Source of the DNA: Roseburia sp.
Lineage (GTDB): Bacteria > Bacillota > Clostridia > Lachnospirales > Lachnospiraceae
Assembly: GCA_017621905.1 (NCBI GenBank)
Contig: JAGASC010000351.1
Coordinates: forward strand, 1 to 6,655
Length of the DNA stretch: 6,655 nucleotides
Direction: 5' to 3'
Shown: positions 4,521 to 6,655 of the stretch, piece after piece
Layout: each line of letters opens with the position of its first letter
Numbering within the stretch: position 1 is the stretch's first letter
Position numbers and translations under genes: made by a program
Notes under the pieces: model-generated
Database searches by the model: none
Seen by the model: only the letters and a program-made list of their open reading frames with translations
What the model was told of the DNA's origin: nothing

Positions 4521-6655
4521 TTACCGTTCTCTTTCGAGATATTTCTTAACATATTGCCCTGTATAAGATTTTGGATTTTCTGCTACTTCTTCCGGTGTGC
4601 CGTAAGCAATGACAGTTCCACCTCCGTCGCCGCCTTCCGGCCCCATATCGATGATGTAATCTGCGGTTTTAATGACATCCAGATTGTGCTCAATGACAAC
4701 CACTGTATTGCCGCCCTCGGACAATCTGCGCAAAATTTCAATCAGCTTGTGTACATCCGCAAAGTGCAGGCCCGTTGTGGGCTCATCCAAAATATAAATG
4801 GTTTTTCCGGTGCTGCGCTTGGAGAGTTCTGTGGCAAGCTTGATACGCTGGGCCTCGCCTCCGGAAAGCTCTGTGGATGGCTGTCCCAGTTTGACGTAGG
4901 ATAATCCCACATCGTACAGCGTCTGGATTTTCCGCCCAATTGCCGGTACGTTTTTGAAGAAGTCCAATGCTTCCTCCACTGTCATATCCAGTACATCGTA
5001 AATGCTCTTTCCTTTGTATTTGACCTCCAGTGTCTCTCTGTTGTAACGCTTGCCCTCACAAACCTCACAGGGCACATAAACATCCGGAAGGAAATGCATC
5101 TCAATTTTGATGATACCGTCACCGGAGCAGGCTTCGCAGCGTCCCCCCTTTACATTAAAACTGAAACGTCCCTTCTTATAACCTCTGGCCTTGGCATCCG
5201 GTGTAGTGGCAAACAGATCACGGATCATATCAAATACACCGGTGTAGGTCGCTGGATTGGAACGGGGTGTTCTGCCAATGGGTGACTGGTCAATGTCGAT
5301 GACTTTATCCAGCTGGTCAATGCCCAGTATATCGTCATGGACTCCCGGAATACACCGCGCCCGGTTTAAATCTCTGGCCAGGCGTTTATAAAGGATCTCG
5401 TTTGTCAGAGAGCTTTTTCCGGAACCGGAAACACCTGTGATACAAGTCATAACTCCCAACGGGATTTCCACATCAATATTTTTCAGGTTATTTTCTCTGG
5501 CGCCCTTTACCGTCAAGAAACCTACCGGTTTTCTGCGTTCCGCCGGAACAGGGATCTTGATCCGTCCGCTTAAGTAGGCACCGGTGATGGAATCCGGGTT
5601 CTTCATAATGTCTTCCGCCGTTCCGCAAGCCACCACTTGTCCACCGTGAGAGCCGGCACCGGGACCGATATCCACAATATAATCTGCCGCCATCATGGTG
5701 TCCTCGTCATGTTCCACCACAATCAGAGTATTTCCCAGATCTTTCAGATTTTTGAGTGCACCAAGCAGTTTGTCATTATCCCGCTGGTGCAATCCTATAG
5801 ATGGTTCATCCAAAATATAGGCTACTCCCACCAGTCCGGAACCAATCTGGGTTGCCAGGCGGATACGCTGGGCCTCTCCTCCGGAAAGGGTTCCTGTGGC
5901 TCGGGAGAGGGAAAGATAGTCCAATCCCACCTCGTTTAAGAATCCCACACGGGCTCGGATTTCCTTTAATATCTGGTCTCCAATCAGGTGCTGCTGATGC
6001 GTCAGTTCCAGCTGGGTAAGAAACTGCCCTAATTTCTTTACAGACATAGAGGTAATCTCATAAATATTTTTATCTGCCACGGTTACCGCCAGGGATTCTT
6101 TTTTCACACGCTGTCCCTTACAGATCTCGCAGGGCGTAATTCGCATGAATTGCTCGTACTCCTGCTTCATGACCTCCGATGCTGTCTCGCGGTACTTGCG
6201 CTGAACATTGCGAATCAGGCCTTCAAATGCCACATCATAAACGCCTTCCCCGCGCATACCCTTATAATGCACCTTCAGCTCCTTGCCGTCTGTGCCGTGG
6301 AGCAGAACATATTTTATATTCTCCGGATAATCTTTAAACGGTGTGTCCAGGGAAAAATGGTATTCCTCCGTCAAGGCCTTTAATATGGCATAAGTAAAAC
6401 TGGACTTGTCCGTACAGGACTGCCATCCCATGACCCGGATTGCTCCATCCGCAATGGAGAGGCGTTTGTCCGGAATCATTAAGTCTACGTCAAACTCCAT
6501 CTTGTAGCCCAGACCAAAACAGGTAGGGCAGGCTCCAAAAGGATTGTTAAAAGAAAAGCTTCTCGGTTCAATTTCATCGATGCTGATGCCGCAATCCGGG
6601 CAGGAAAAGCTTTCGGAGAACTGAATCGGTTCCCCGTCAATCACATCTACAGTCA
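4521..6655 (-). CDS. uvrA: UvrABC excinuclease subunit A, 5'-truncated by window edge
   Basis: UvrA is the damage-recognition ATPase of nucleotide excision repair; as a dimer it loads UvrB on damaged DNA. About 710 residues are visible of a usual 940 or so; the first 230 or so, with the first Walker A and most of the UvrB-binding region, are off the right edge. Counting from the GTG codon at 6644 (an internal Val codon here), the first zinc module has CPDC (15-18) and CPTC (39-42), and the insertion region has a CEIC pair (172-175). The first ABC half ends with LSGGE (253-257) and ILDEPSIGLH (277-286). The second half has Walker A GVSGSGKSS (404-412), the second zinc module CEAC/CEVC (503-506, 526-529), LSGGE (593-597) and ILDEPTTGLH (618-627). 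The C-terminus KKYLERER is typical. All visible motifs are intact, with no frameshift. uvrB often lies upstream, outside this window. Confidence 0.98.
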   Translation of the reverse strand, partial: TVDVIDGEPIQFSESFSCPDCGISIDEIEPRSFSFNNPFGACPTCFGLGYKMEFDVDLMIPDKRLSIADGAIRVMGWQSCTDKSSFTYAILKALTEEYHFSLDTPFKDYPENIKYVLLHGTDGKELKVHYKGMRGEGVYDVAFEGLIRNVQRKYRETASEVMKQEYEQFMRITPCEICKGQRVKKESLAVTVADKNIYEITSMSVKKLGQFLTQLELTHQQHLIGDQILKEIRARVGFLNEVGLDYLSLSRATGTLSGGEAQRIRLATQIGSGLVGVAYILDEPSIGLHQRDNDKLLGALKNLKDLGNTLIVVEHDEDTMMAADYIVDIGPGAGSHGGQVVACGTAEDIMKNPDSITGAYLSGRIKIPVPAERRKPVGFLTVKGARENNLKNIDVEIPLGVMTCITGVSGSGKSSLTNEILYKRLARDLNRARCIPGVHDDILGIDQLDKVIDIDQSPIGRTPRSNPATYTGVFDMIRDLFATTPDAKARGYKKGRFSFNVKGGRCEACSGDGIIKIEMHFLPDVYVPCEVCEGKRYNRETLEVKYKGKSIYDVLDMTVEEALDFFKNVPAIGRKIQTLYDVGLSYVKLGQPSTELSGGEAQRIKLATELSKRSTGKTIYILDEPTTGLHFADVHKLIEILRRLSEGGNTVVVIEHNLDVIKTADYIIDMGPEGGDGGGTVIAYGTPEEVAENPKSYTGQYVKKYLERER

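Noticed and set aside
1..6655. Undescribed defence, mobile or biosynthetic system
   Set aside because: All coding space is taken by four intact or edge-truncated housekeeping genes. No transposase, integrase, toxin, CRISPR repeat or tRNA was seen.

Overview
The window looks like a piece of the chromosome of a low-to-mid GC Firmicute, most likely a Clostridia member of the Lachnospiraceae type. The reasons are the strong purine-rich Shine-Dalgarno sites, the character of the MreB, RecD2 and UvrA sequences, and the TrpXYZ-like ABC ATPase. This assignment is inference from protein character; no database was searched. I see no phage, IS, CRISPR, tRNA or rRNA sequence, and the content is essentially housekeeping.

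Layout from left to right. The plus strand carries the 3' part of an ABC-transporter ATPase gene (1-713) whose 5' end lies off the left edge. Its last codons are also the stem of an intrinsic terminator (696-728). The terminator's T-rich tail runs into the stop codon of the convergent recD2 gene. The remaining genes are all on the minus strand and are transcribed right to left: uvrA (5' end off the right edge, stop at 4521), mreB (4222 to 3227), recD2 (2930 to 729). Each of these appears to be its own transcription unit. uvrA ends in a GC-rich hairpin (4461-4495). mreB has its own promoter (TTGAAA, 16 bp, TATAAT) behind a run of helically phased A/T tracts. mreB ends in a two-hairpin structure with a T-run (3131-3209). 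recD2 has its own candidate promoter, followed by a strong ribosome site and a probable TTG start.

Two of the genes serve DNA repair. UvrA is the damage sensor of nucleotide excision repair, and RecD2 is a 5'-3' SF1 helicase. MreB is the actin-like organiser of side-wall synthesis and here stands apart from mreC/mreD. The ABC ATPase powers an importer of the putative tryptophan/aromatic type whose other subunits would lie to the left. I found no convincing undescribed system. The features most worth a second look are non-coding: the two-hairpin element after mreB, the phased A/T tracts, the small palindromes in the mreB-recD2 gap, and the terminator that overlaps coding sequence.
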